From Streptomyces sp. ISL-66 (GTDB lineage Bacteria > Actinomycetota > Actinomycetes > Streptomycetales > Streptomycetaceae), in the NCBI RefSeq assembly GCF_018614135.1, contig NZ_JAGGOW010000040.1:17414-81413 (forward strand): a DNA stretch of 64,000 nt, given 5' to 3'. The translations under genes were made by a program, and so were the position numbers. This document shows, in pieces, positions 16,354-24,867 of this stretch; within the stretch, counting starts at the first letter, position 1, and each line of letters starts with the position of its first letter. A model generated the notes under the pieces. That model did not search any database. It worked only from the letters and a program-made list of their open reading frames with translations, and was not told the DNA's origin.

Positions 16354-16977
16354 TCAGTCCAGGACGCGGGCGAGGTAGGCGTGCATCATCGCGCGGGTCT
16401 CGGCGACGATGTCCGGGTCGCCCGAGGGGTCGTTGCGGAAGGCCAGCTGGATCAGGGCGTCGGTGGCCTCCACCGCGACCAGGACGGCCCGTTGCAGCGC
16501 GGCGTCCGGGGTGAGGGCCAGGTGGGCGCTGAGCAGCTCGGTGAGGCGGACGGCGACGAGGTGGTTGGGATCGGAGGCCGGGCCCTCGGGCGGCGGCGCG
16601 GGCACCCCGAAGTCGACGAGGGCGAAGCCGGGGACGCCCTGCTTCATGGCGAGGTACTCGTCCAGCACGGCGTCCAGGACCGGCCGCCAGTCCGTGGCGG
16701 GGAGATCGGCGAGCCGCTGCTCGATGCCGTCCGCGTAGTGGTCGAGATTGCGGTGGGCGAGGGCGATAGCCATCGCCCGCTTGTTGCCGAAGAACCGGTA
16801 GACCGAACCGATGGGCACGCCGGCACGCAGGGCGACGGAACGGGTGCTGAGGTTCTCGTACCCGGTCTCGTCGAGGAGTTCGGCGCAGGCGTCGAGGATC
16901 CGGGCGAGCCGGTCGGCGCTGCGCTGCTGGATCGGCGTACGGCGCAGGGAGTGGGCTGGGGGCACGGGGTCCATCAT
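16354..16977 (-). CDS. TetR/AcrR-family regulator
   Basis: A 207-aa repressor with N-terminal RRTPIQQRSADRLARILDACAELLDETGYENLSTRSVALRAGVPIGSVYRFF as the helix-turn-helix region. The C-terminal domain resembles the tetracyclin-like TetR_C family. ATG 16977 follows AGGAGCGGC. It is transcribed toward the molybdopterin oxidoreductase gene and could control it through the palindrome at 16174-16185. Ligand unknown. Confidence 0.9.
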   Translation of the reverse strand: MMDPVPPAHSLRRTPIQQRSADRLARILDACAELLDETGYENLSTRSVALRAGVPIGSVYRFFGNKRAMAIALAHRNLDHYADGIEQRLADLPATDWRPVLDAVLDEYLAMKQGVPGFALVDFGVPAPPPEGPASDPNHLVAVRLTELLSAHLALTPDAALQRAVLVAVEATDALIQLAFRNDPSGDPDIVAETRAMMHAYLARVLD

Positions 16978-17036
16978 GCCGCTCCTGGAGGTCCGGCTCG
17001 GCGGCGGTGTCGGTTCTCGGGGCTCCGGCGGCCGCC

Positions 17037-18533
17037 TCAGTTCAGCAGCAGGCTGAGGCCGCCGACCGTGTACGTGATCATCAGCGCCAGCATCGGCAGT
17101 TGTCCGGCGACGGCTTTCGCGGGCGGGAAGAGCCGTACGGAGCGGTCGTGCGCGGCGATCACGCCGAGCACGTGGCCGGTGACGACGGCGATGACCTGGA
17201 GGGCCGCGAGGCCGCCGGGATCCAGTGGGGACAAGGGTTCGGGGGCGTTGTCAGTGCCCAGCGCCATGATGACCGTGCGTGGTCCTTCGACTACAAGGAG
17301 GGAGAAGTAGTGGGCGATGAGATAGCCGAGGGCGATCGGTACGAGTGAGTGCGCGAAGGCGGTCAGCGGGCCGGGGTGCGGGCCGCAGACGAGGCGGGTG
17401 GCCGCCGCGCAGAGGCAGTAGAGGGCGGCGACGAGGGCGATGGAGCCGAGGAGTCCGAGGGTGGTCGTGGGGGTGCGGCCGAGGGGGGAGGTCTGGATCG
17501 CGTTGATCCATGAGGGGTTGTCGGAGAAGCCGTCGTAGGCGGTGGATCCGAGCAGGACGCAGACGGTGGCGACGAGTCCGGGCCGCTCGGGCGTCGCGTC
17601 GAGTCCGTGGAAGGGGTTGCGGAGTACGAGGCGGCCGTCGCTGCGGCGGCCGAGGGGGGAGAGAGCGGCCAGGAGGGCGGAGTACGCCTCGAAGGCGTCT
17701 CCGACGGCGAACCAGCGCTCGCCGAAGCGGGCGGCGAGCAGGAGCTGGGCGACGGCGTAGCCGGTCAGGGCGATCAGGAGGGTGGTGGTGGAGGCGGGAT
17801 CGGCAGAGACGAGTTCGAGCCAGGTGAAGGCGAACAGCCCGGCGGCGGCGGGCCATTGCCCCAGCCGGGCGGGGAGGGGGCGAGGTCGGGATCCCGGGTG
17901 CCACAGCGGGGAGAGCAGGCGGTGCAGGGCTCGGAGTGGGCTGAGGAGGCGCCAGGCGGGGCCGAGGAGGAGGGAGGCGGGGACGAGGCCGACCCAGAGG
18001 AGGACGTAGACGGCGCCGGGAGCGGGGTTCCGGGCGGGGTCGTCGGGACCGAGAAGGAGGTACAGGAGGACGGCGAGCGCGGCCGCGAGGCCGAGCCCGC
18101 GCAGGGCGGTGCGGGTGGCCGGCGCGTCGGCCACCCGCTGGAACCCGGCGGGCAGGGCGATGCCGGAGCGGTCGCCGCGGAAGCGGGAGGCGGACCAGAG
18201 GAGGGCGAGCGCGAGGAAGGAGACGAAGAGTGCGGTGAAGGCGCCGGCGAACGCGTAGAAGGGAGAGATGGGCAGATCGTGCTGGGACCCGATGCCGTGT
18301 GCGAGCACGGTGAGCGGATCGGCCGGGTGTCGGACCACGCCCTGGCCGTACCCGCCGCCGGACGACGCGTACGGCAGGACACCCGGCACGGACGGGGACA
18401 CGACCGGCCACCCCTGCGGCGCCGCAGCCGCCGCTGCCACTGCGGCCGGGGCCGGAGCCGGGGTCAACGCCGCCCGCCCGGGGGCGGGGCCACCATCGGG
18501 CGCGGGCGGGTGCGCGGGCACGGGTCCGGGCAC
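17037..18533 (-). CDS. Polytopic membrane protein, fenitrothion hydrolase-like family
   Basis: A 498-aa protein with about ten hydrophobic helices. The core starts AHGIGSQHDLPIS, typical of actinobacterial proteins named fenitrothion hydrolase in databases; that activity is not established for this family. The first 65 residues are Pro/Ala-rich and unusual, so GTG 18338 (433 aa) is a serious alternative start. It is the last gene of a three-gene unit with the cupredoxin-domain protein and the beta-helix protein, an association I recall from other actinobacteria. A membrane role in the cell envelope, perhaps metal-related, is inferred. Confidence 0.75.
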   Translation of the reverse strand: MPGPVPAHPPAPDGGPAPGRAALTPAPAPAAVAAAAAAPQGWPVVSPSVPGVLPYASSGGGYGQGVVRHPADPLTVLAHGIGSQHDLPISPFYAFAGAFTALFVSFLALALLWSASRFRGDRSGIALPAGFQRVADAPATRTALRGLGLAAALAVLLYLLLGPDDPARNPAPGAVYVLLWVGLVPASLLLGPAWRLLSPLRALHRLLSPLWHPGSRPRPLPARLGQWPAAAGLFAFTWLELVSADPASTTTLLIALTGYAVAQLLLAARFGERWFAVGDAFEAYSALLAALSPLGRRSDGRLVLRNPFHGLDATPERPGLVATVCVLLGSTAYDGFSDNPSWINAIQTSPLGRTPTTTLGLLGSIALVAALYCLCAAATRLVCGPHPGPLTAFAHSLVPIALGYLIAHYFSLLVVEGPRTVIMALGTDNAPEPLSPLDPGGLAALQVIAVVTGHVLGVIAAHDRSVRLFPPAKAVAGQLPMLALMITYTVGGLSLLLN

Positions 18534-18648
18534 AGGTCCGGGAATGGGTCCAGGCCCCGGTCCGGGAATGGGTCCGGGAGTGGGCCAGAGCCCAGATGCG
18601 GGAGTGGGCCGAGGTGGGTGGGTTTTGACGGACGGGGCTTCGGGTGGG

Positions 18649-19749
18649 TCATCGGACGAGGAGTTGGGTCAGGACCAGGTCGGACTCGTGGGTCTCGACC
18701 TCGAAGAGGCCGGTGCGGTCGGCCGTCAGGACCAGGGTGGCCTCCTGGCCTGCCGGCAGGGCGAGTTCCTTGTCGAAGCCGTGGACGTGCAGGGTGTCCG
18801 CGCGGTCGCTGGTGACGCGCAGGGCCACGCGTTCGCCTCGGGCCAGCTCGACGCGGCCCGGGGCGGGGATGACCTTGCCGTCCCGGACAGTGATGGTGAC
18901 CGTGCGGTCGGCCTGCGCCGCCTCCGGGGACGGAGGCGGGGGCGGGGCCGAGGCTGGGGATGAGGACGGGGGCGGAGCCGGGGGTGAGGACGGGGTGTGG
19001 GTGTGGCCCGTCTCGCCGGGGGCGGTCTGGCCGGGGGCGGTCTGGCCGGGGGCGGTCTGGCCGGGGGTGGCCGTGAGTTGGAGGGTGCCCTCGACCGGTT
19101 TGCCGGAGACGGCCCAGGCGGTGTGGTCGTCCGCGTAGAGGCGGACGGTCAGGGTGTGCGCGCCCTGGGGTACCTGCGCGGCCGGCAGGTGGAACCAAGG
19201 GCCGTACAGGCGGGCCAGTTTGCGGCCGTCCAGCTCCAGGTGAGCGTGCCCGGCGCCCCGCAGGGCGGCGCCACCGGTGCTGTCGGGGGTGAAATGGAAG
19301 TTCTTCACCGTCAGCTGGAGGTTCCAGCCGTCCTCGGAGTCCGGCCGGGCGGCGAGCTGGACCTCCGGCGCGCCCTCGGCCGGGACCTCGCGGAGCCGGT
19401 GGCCGGCCCCGTCGTCGGTCGTGAGCAGGGTGCCCGCGTTGCCGGAGGCCTGCTCGTGGCTGGTGCCGGGCTTGTGGTGGGTGGTGGCCCTCCCGCCGCA
19501 GCCGGCCACCGCGCCGCCGGCCAGAAGCACGGCCAGGGCGAGCAGCCCGGCGGTCCGCACTCCCCGCCCGGGCCGGCGCGGCGGGCAAGGGGGACCGCAG
19601 GCGAGACCGCAGGCGTCGCAGCGGACCCGGTTCTCGGGGCGACACCCGGCGGTCCGCACTGCCCGTGGGGGCCGGCGCGGCGGCGAGTGCGGACCGCAGG
19701 CGTCGCAGCGGACCCCGTTCTCGGGGTGGTCGCCCTCGTACGCGGTCAC
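18649..19749 (-). CDS. Lipoprotein with C-terminal cupredoxin-like domain
   Basis: A 366-aa frame whose GTG start overlaps the stop of the beta-helix gene (GTGA). The C-terminal 85 residues (TVTITVRDGKVIPAPGRVEL, TLHVHGFDKE, LFEVETHESD) form a cupredoxin-like beta sandwich with possible copper-ligand His residues. A central beta domain (NLQLTVKNFHFTP) and a Pro/Ser-rich linker precede it. A signal peptide LLALAVLLAGGAVAGC with a lipobox occurs only about 65 residues in, preceded by a duplicated Arg/Pro/Cys segment. GTG 19560 would place it at the N terminus and is probably the functional start of the exported form. Confidence 0.75.
   Translation of the reverse strand: MTAYEGDHPENGVRCDACGPHSPPRRPPRAVRTAGCRPENRVRCDACGLACGPPCPPRRPGRGVRTAGLLALAVLLAGGAVAGCGGRATTHHKPGTSHEQASGNAGTLLTTDDGAGHRLREVPAEGAPEVQLAARPDSEDGWNLQLTVKNFHFTPDSTGGAALRGAGHAHLELDGRKLARLYGPWFHLPAAQVPQGAHTLTVRLYADDHTAWAVSGKPVEGTLQLTATPGQTAPGQTAPGQTAPGETGHTHTPSSPPAPPPSSSPASAPPPPPSPEAAQADRTVTITVRDGKVIPAPGRVELARGERVALRVTSDRADTLHVHGFDKELALPAGQEATLVLTADRTGLFEVETHESDLVLTQLLVR
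19548..19727. repeat. Direct duplication at the 5' end of the cupredoxin gene
   Basis: Two imperfect copies, about 19548-19640 and 19647-19727, both starting CGGCGGTCCGCACT and ending GCAGCGGACC(C)GTTCTCGGGG. They encode the repeated ENxVRCDACG...RxVRTAG segments ahead of the lipobox. Confidence 0.75.
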
Positions 19750-21920
19750 GGCCGCGCCCCGTCGGCCGGGCCGGTCTTCGGCTCGCGGGCGGCCTCCGTG
19801 CCGAGGGCCGGGTCCGGACCCGCCGGTACGGGGACGCGGTCGCCCGCCGGGTCGTCGCCCGGTCCCGCGGGGTGGGCCGGGGCGGCGCTCCGCGGGCCCG
19901 GCCGGGCGGCGGCGATGACGGCCCACAGGGTCCACAGCACCGCGACGAGGGCCCGTATCCAGGCGGGGCCTAGGGGGATCCAGGGGATCATCAGGACGGC
20001 CTTGTCGAAGGCGTCGAGGAGGGTGAGCGCGGCGAGGAGGAGGGTGAGGCGGGCCAGCCAGGGGCGGTCCGGGCGCAGGGCGACGCCGATGCCGGTCCAC
20101 CACAGGCCGAGGCAGAGCAGCGCGAGGGCGGGCACCGGGCTCGCGACCAGCTCCATGGTGGAGCCCGCCACGTCCAGGGCCAGGCCCGCGAGGCCGAGCA
20201 GGGTGGCCGCCGTTGCGAGCCGGGCCAAGGCGGGGCGGATGCGTCGCAGGCGGCGCCACCACAGGAGGCCGCCAACCAGGAGCAGGACGGCCGCGACGGC
20301 GAGGGCGATCTGCGTCTCCACCCGCTGGAGGCCCCGGGCCCCGTACCAGTCGCAGCCGGCGGGGAGTTTGCGCGCCTGGACGCTGTAGTCGGCGCAGACG
20401 AGGAGTTGGGCGAGCTTGACCGGTTCGCCGGCCAGGCGGGTGGAGCCGCCGGAGACGGAGCCGCGGCGCTCACCGCACTCCGGGAGCGTGCCCGGGGTGG
20501 AGCCGTCGGGGCCCTGTCGCCAGCAGTTCCCGCGGCCCTGGCCGTCCCACCAGACGTCCATGCCGTTGGGGCGGGAGGCGCCGGACTTGTCCTTGCCGAG
20601 GATGTTGCCGGCGTAGCGGTTGTGGTGGGAGGTGTCCGCCTGCTTGGACCACTCCTCCTCGCCGCGGATGAAGGCGGGCACCGCCGAGAGGAAGAAGCCC
20701 GCGCGCTGGTGCCCGTACACCCAGTTGTTCTCGTAGAGGTTCCAGTTGCCGCCCGCGGTGATGATGCCGGTGCCGGGGGGCATGGAGATCTGCGGGCAGA
20801 CCGTTCCCTGCTCGTAGCCGCGCTCGATCGGAGGTTTGGCGCAGGTGCCGTCGGCGACGAAGTGGTAGTAGTCGGCGTTGTTGTCGTGGATGAGGTTGCG
20901 TTCGAAGTGGGCGTGGTTCTGCGGGAGGCCGGGGTGTCCGGGGAAGGCGCTGTCCATCGAGGCGCCGCCCATGTTCTGGTCGAACTCGTTGTCGTGCACC
21001 CACACCGAGTCGCCCGCGGTGCCGGAGTAACCGACCATGTTGTGGTGGCTGCGGCAGCCGGTGATCTCGATGGAGTAGCGGGGGACGTCGTAGCCGCGGC
21101 CGTCGTTGATGTCGGAGGCGCTGCCGGGGTAGATGCCGGAGTCCCCGTTGCCGTACGACTCGCAGTTCTTGTAGAGGCCGTGGTCGCTGGCGAAGGTCAG
21201 GAAGCCGTACTCGTCGTTCCAGCGGGTCAGGACGTCGTCGATGACGAAGCCGTCGCCCGCGAGCACATAGAGCGAGTTGAAGGTGGTGCGCTGCGCGGTG
21301 AAGTTGCGGAAGTAGATGCCGTTGGACTTGTCCGCGCGGATCGCGTTCAGCTTCTGGTACTTGGCGTCGATGACGACGTCCTGCCGGGACGCTCCGGTGC
21401 CTTCGATCTGCAGATCGGTCTTGCCGAGGATGGCGATGAGGTTCTGGTTGTGGCGGCAGGCCAGCTGCTGCTCGTAGCTCAGGATCTGGTAGCCGAGCGA
21501 GGAGTTGGGGGCCTTGAGGGAGGCGCACTCACCCGTCGGCTTGGGGAGCGAGGGCTCCTCCTCGTAGAGGCCGGGGAGGATCGCGATGTTCATGCCCGGA
21601 CGGTCCACGGCGTCGACGGCCGCCTGGAGGTCCCGGAAGCCGTTCTTCTCGCAGCGCTCGTAGAGGACGAGGTTGCGCTCCTTGAGGGTGTCCGGGAAGG
21701 CCGATATCCGGCGCTCGAAGGCGGGCCGGTCCGTCTTGCAGACGATCAGGTCGGGCTCGCCGGCCCGGTAGCGGGGTACGGAGCCGGTGCCGTTGGGCAG
21801 CTCGACGGGGCGTTCCTCGTGCGCGCTCGCGACGGGCGCGGCGGCGAAGAGGGACAGGAGGGTCAGGAGGGCGGCGAGGAGCGCCGCCGGCACGGCAGGG
21901 AACCTGCGGGTCCACGACAT
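19746..21920 (-). CDS. Secreted right-handed parallel beta-helix protein with C-terminal membrane helices
   Basis: A 724-aa protein. A Sec signal (residues 1-33, ending APVASAHE) leads into a long right-handed beta-helix with repeated turns such as YFRNFTAQRTT, YKNCESYGNGDSGIYPG, FERNLIHDNNADYYH and YENNWVYGHQRAG, as in pectate-lyase-like folds. The C-terminal 230 residues contain about five membrane helices and a Pro/Ala-rich tail, so the helix domain is displayed outside. ATG 21920 lacks a ribosome binding site, but TACTCT 7 nt upstream indicates a leaderless mRNA. It is the first gene of the three-gene envelope unit. Ligand or substrate unknown. Confidence 0.85.
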   Translation of the reverse strand: MSWTRRFPAVPAALLAALLTLLSLFAAAPVASAHEERPVELPNGTGSVPRYRAGEPDLIVCKTDRPAFERRISAFPDTLKERNLVLYERCEKNGFRDLQAAVDAVDRPGMNIAILPGLYEEEPSLPKPTGECASLKAPNSSLGYQILSYEQQLACRHNQNLIAILGKTDLQIEGTGASRQDVVIDAKYQKLNAIRADKSNGIYFRNFTAQRTTFNSLYVLAGDGFVIDDVLTRWNDEYGFLTFASDHGLYKNCESYGNGDSGIYPGSASDINDGRGYDVPRYSIEITGCRSHHNMVGYSGTAGDSVWVHDNEFDQNMGGASMDSAFPGHPGLPQNHAHFERNLIHDNNADYYHFVADGTCAKPPIERGYEQGTVCPQISMPPGTGIITAGGNWNLYENNWVYGHQRAGFFLSAVPAFIRGEEEWSKQADTSHHNRYAGNILGKDKSGASRPNGMDVWWDGQGRGNCWRQGPDGSTPGTLPECGERRGSVSGGSTRLAGEPVKLAQLLVCADYSVQARKLPAGCDWYGARGLQRVETQIALAVAAVLLLVGGLLWWRRLRRIRPALARLATAATLLGLAGLALDVAGSTMELVASPVPALALLCLGLWWTGIGVALRPDRPWLARLTLLLAALTLLDAFDKAVLMIPWIPLGPAWIRALVAVLWTLWAVIAAARPGPRSAAPAHPAGPGDDPAGDRVPVPAGPDPALGTEAAREPKTGPADGARP

Positions 21921-22040
21921 GCGCGTGAGAGTAGAGCAATGTTCACCTTTTGGGATCCCCTCCCGCGCGAATCGGCTTCCGCCCGAGGGATTTCGACATC
22001 GGGGCGGGCTCCGGGCTCGCCCGGACGGGCGTTCGATCCC

Positions 22041-22193
22041 GCCTCCGGGCCCACCTCCCGGCCCACCTCCGGGCCGACCTCCGGGCCCACCTCCGGGCCC
22101 ACCTCGGGGCCGACCTCGGGGCCGACCTCCGGGCCCACCTCGGGGCCGACCTCCGGGCCGACCTCCGGGCCGACCTCCGGGCCGACCTCCGAC
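22041..22193. repeat. 12-bp minisatellite (ACCTCCGGGCCS) between divergent genes
   Basis: About twelve to thirteen tandem copies of a 12-bp unit ACCT(C/G)(C/G)GGGCC(C/G), varying at three positions. It fills most of the space between the beta-helix gene and hmgA. One minus-strand frame reads a Glu-Val-Gly-Pro repeat across it, but that frame has no supporting features. Confidence 0.9.
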
Positions 22194-22322
22194 TGAGGCG
22201 CCCGCAGGCCCCGCCCCGTACGCCCCGGACAGCAGCGGCCAACAGCAGCAGCCCCTCCCCGTACGCCCCCGAGACACCCCAGGACACCCCGCGACCGGTT
22301 TCTCCCGTTGACGCACCGGCCC

Positions 22323-22352
22323 AGGAATCCTACTGTCAGGCATAGGATTCCT
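22323..22352. promoter_or_regulatory. Perfect operator overlapping the hmgA promoter
   Basis: AGGAATCCTA (22323-22332) and TAGGATTCCT (22343-22352) form a perfect 10-bp inverted repeat with a 10-nt spacer. The right arm contains TAGGAT, a good -10 box 26 nt upstream of the hmgA start, so binding should repress. The GntR protein encoded downstream is the likely ligand-responsive binder. Confidence 0.65.
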
Positions 22353-22373
22353 TCGGCAGACCGGGAGCGTGCA

Positions 22374-23717
22374 ATGAGTGGCGGCGGCAGCAGCAACGGT
22401 GGCGGCAGCGAACAGGCCCGGAAGACGGCGGAGGCGCTGAGCCACCTCACCGGGTTCGGCAACGAGCACAGCTCGGAGGCCGTCCCCGGTGCGCTCCCGA
22501 TCGGCCGGAACTCGCCCCAGCGCTCCCCCCTCGGCCTCTACGCCGAACAGCTCAGCGGCAGCGCGTTCACCGAGCCGCGCGCCCTCAACCGGCGCTCCTG
22601 GCTCTACCGGATCCGCCCCTCCGCCGCGCACCCGCCCTTCACCCGGGCCGACAACGGCGCGCTGCGCACCGCGCCCTTCACCGAGGCCCCGGCGAACCCC
22701 AACCGGCTCCGCTGGAACCCGCTGCCCGACCCGGCCCCCGGCACCGACTTCCTGGCCGGCCTCTGGACCCTCGGCGGCAACGGCGACGCCACCCAGCGCA
22801 GCGGCATGGCCATCCACCTCTACGCCGCCAACTCCCCCATGACCGACCGCGTGTTCAGCGATTCCGACGGCGAACTGCTGATCGTCCCGGAGCGCGGCGG
22901 CCTGCTGCTGCGCACCGAGTTCGGCCTGCTCAGCGCCCGTCCCGGCGAGATGGCCCTGATTCCCCGCGGGGTCCGCTTCCGCGTCGAGCTCCTCGACGCC
23001 GACGCGCGCGGCTACGTCTGCGAGAACTACGGCCGCCCCTTCGAGCTGCCCGACCTCGGCCCGATCGGCGCCAACGGCCTCGCCTCCGCACGGGACTTCC
23101 GGGCGCCCGTGGCGGCGTACGAGGACGAGGAGCGCCCGACCGAGGTGGTCAACAAGTTCTGCGGCAACCTCTGGACCGCGACCTACGACCACTCCCCGCT
23201 CGATGTGGTCGCCTGGCACGGCACGCACGTCCCGTACGTCTACGACCTGCGCAGCTTCAACGTCCTCGGCTCCATCAGCTACGACCACCCCGACCCGTCG
23301 ATCTTCACCGTGCTGACCTCGCCCTCCGACACCCCGGGCCTGGCGGGCGTGGACTTCGTGGTCTTCGCCCCGCGCTGGCTGGTCGGCGAGGACACCTTCC
23401 GCCCGCCGTACTTCCACCGGAACGTGATGAGCGAGTACATGGGTCTGATCGAGGGCGCCTACGACGCCAAGGCGGAAGGCTTCGTCCCTGGCGGCGGCTC
23501 GCTGCACAACATGATGTCCGCGCACGGCCCCGACCGGGAGACCTTCGACCGGGCGAGCGCCGCCGAGCTGAAGCCGCAGAAGATCGACGACGGCCTGGCC
23601 TTCATGTTCGAGACCCGCTGGCCCATCACGGCCACGGCTCAGGCCGCCGCGGCGGACCACCTCCAGAGCGGATACGACGACGTCTGGCAGGGGCTCCAGC
23701 GTCACTTCCGCGCCTAA
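22374..23717 (+). CDS. hmgA: Homogentisate 1,2-dioxygenase
   Basis: A 447-aa cupin-fold iron dioxygenase that opens the ring of homogentisate to maleylacetoacetate in tyrosine catabolism. Diagnostic motifs are [36 protein letters not shown], the iron-ligand region [18 protein letters not shown] (His, Glu) and [14 protein letters not shown] (His). Length matches the family. ATG 22374 follows GGGAGCG; the first 20 residues are Gly/Ser-rich and not conserved. The gene has a perfect operator over its promoter and is followed by a GntR gene. The other steps of the pathway are not in the window. Confidence 0.97.
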   Translation: MSGGGSSNGGGSEQARKTAEALSHLTGFGNEHSSEAVPGALPIGRNSPQRSPLGLYAEQLSGSAFTEPRALNRRSWLYRIRPSAAHPPFTRADNGALRTAPFTEAPANPNRLRWNPLPDPAPGTDFLAGLWTLGGNGDATQRSGMAIHLYAANSPMTDRVFSDSDGELLIVPERGGLLLRTEFGLLSARPGEMALIPRGVRFRVELLDADARGYVCENYGRPFELPDLGPIGANGLASARDFRAPVAAYEDEERPTEVVNKFCGNLWTATYDHSPLDVVAWHGTHVPYVYDLRSFNVLGSISYDHPDPSIFTVLTSPSDTPGLAGVDFVVFAPRWLVGEDTFRPPYFHRNVMSEYMGLIEGAYDAKAEGFVPGGGSLHNMMSAHGPDRETFDRASAAELKPQKIDDGLAFMFETRWPITATAQAAAADHLQSGYDDVWQGLQRHFRA

Positions 23718-23723
23718 TATCAC

Positions 23724-23787
23724 GAGCACTGCCGTGCCACGGCGCAACCGCGCCACCGCGCGACCCCGCCACGACGCGGCAGTGCTC
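23724..23787 (+). terminator. Long-loop hairpin after hmgA
   Basis: GAGCACTGCCG (23724-23734) pairs perfectly with CGGCAGTGCTC (23777-23787) across a 42-nt GC-rich loop that can fold further. It starts 7 bp after the hmgA stop. It may terminate or attenuate transcription into the GntR gene. Confidence 0.5.
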
Positions 23788-23819
23788 CCACGTTCACCCC
23801 GTCGTACGGAGAATGACCC

Positions 23820-24569
23820 GTGACCGCCTTCGCCCCCGACTCGCTGGTACTGAACCGGAAGCTGCCCCTCTGGTACCAGGTATCCCAGTCGTTGCGCGCC
23901 TCGATACTCGGGCGCACCGCGGACGCCTCGCTGCGGCTGCCCACCGAGGAGCAGCTCGCCGAGCACTACGGGGTGAGCGTGCTGACCATGCGGCAGGCGC
24001 TCAAGGAGCTGGAGACCGAGGGCCTCATCAGCCGCCACCGGCGGCGCGGGACCTTCATCGAACCGGCGGCGATGCGCGGGGCCCCGGTCCGGCTGCTGGG
24101 GTCGGTCGACGCGATCGTGGCGCAGCAGTCGGGTGATCGCACGACGATTCTCGGCCATGAGCGGACACCGGTCTCCGGGGAGCTGCTGGCGCACTTCCCG
24201 GACACGCCGGAGGTGGTCACCTACCGCAGGCTGCGCCACGACAGCGAGAGCGGAGAGCCGACCAACTGGGCGGAGAACGCGGTTCTTCCGGAGCTGGCCA
24301 AGGCCATCGACCTCGCGGATCTGGTGCGTTGGCCCATGACGAAGGTGCTGCGCGACATCGCGCAGGTCCAGATCAGCCGCATCACCGACACCGTCGAGGC
24401 GCGCCTGGCCGACCCGCTCACGGCCGAACTGCTCCAAGTGCCGCTGCTGAGCCCGATCTTGCACTACACGGGCGTGACCTACGACAAGAGCGGCCGGGTG
24501 GTCGACGTCGCGCGGATCCGGTACCGGGGCGACCGCTTCTCCTTCACGGTGACGGTCGACGCCTCCTGA
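23820..24569 (+). CDS. GntR/HutC-family transcriptional regulator (UTRA domain)
   Basis: A 249-aa regulator. The winged helix-turn-helix PLWYQVSQSLRASI...LPTEEQLAEHYGVSVLTMRQALKEL is followed by RHRRRGTFIEP and a UTRA ligand domain from about residue 95. GTG 23820 follows CGGAGAATGACCC. It lies 102 bp downstream of hmgA, and the perfect inverted repeat in the hmgA promoter is a natural target, so it is likely the local regulator of aromatic amino acid catabolism. The ligand could be homogentisate or a related acid; this is inference. Confidence 0.9.
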   Translation: MTAFAPDSLVLNRKLPLWYQVSQSLRASILGRTADASLRLPTEEQLAEHYGVSVLTMRQALKELETEGLISRHRRRGTFIEPAAMRGAPVRLLGSVDAIVAQQSGDRTTILGHERTPVSGELLAHFPDTPEVVTYRRLRHDSESGEPTNWAENAVLPELAKAIDLADLVRWPMTKVLRDIAQVQISRITDTVEARLADPLTAELLQVPLLSPILHYTGVTYDKSGRVVDVARIRYRGDRFSFTVTVDAS

Positions 24570-24599
24570 CGCCGCGCGGGCCGCGGCGCCAGGGGTCCG

Positions 24600-24761
24600 C
24601 TACTTCTCGTCGTCCTCCTTGCCGCGCTCACCCTCCGCCTGCGACGGCGTGGTCCGCGACGTCTGGGCGTGACGCTGCTTCTTCTGAACCTCGTCCATGT
24701 CCTCGTCGAGCCGCTCCCCCTCGGCCTGCGAGGGAGTCGAGTACTCGTCGTACTGGCTCAT
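24600..24761 (-). CDS. Small acidic hydrophilic protein, 53 aa, internally duplicated
   Basis: A 53-codon frame with a near-perfect ribosome binding site, AGGAGG 5 nt before ATG 24761. The product has no hydrophobic stretch, is rich in Glu, Asp, Gln and Lys, and contains TPSQAEGER twice (about residues 9-17 and 38-46), suggesting an internal duplication. It is probably intrinsically disordered. It is convergent with the GntR gene and divergent from the ISP-like gene. I do not recognise a function; similar small acidic proteins occur across Streptomyces. Confidence 0.75.
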   Translation of the reverse strand: MSQYDEYSTPSQAEGERLDEDMDEVQKKQRHAQTSRTTPSQAEGERGKEDDEK

Positions 24762-24854
24762 GACCGCCTCCTGGGTCGCACAGGTCGCACAGATCCGTAC
24801 ATAAGGAGCCTAACTCTCCGGCCTGGACGCGGCCCGGCCACCGGACGGCATCGC

Positions 24855-24860
24855 TACCAT
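24855..24860 (+). promoter_or_regulatory. Leaderless -10 element of the ISP-like gene
   Basis: TACCAT lies 7 nt before GTG 24868, and there is no ribosome binding site, so the mRNA is probably leaderless. Confidence 0.5.
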
Positions 24861-24867
24861 CTGCCGG

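Noticed and set aside
21863..22462. Minus-strand frame with a Glu-Val-Gly-Pro repeat
   Set aside because: The repeat comes from the 12-bp minisatellite, and the frame overlaps the hmgA promoter, operator and start.
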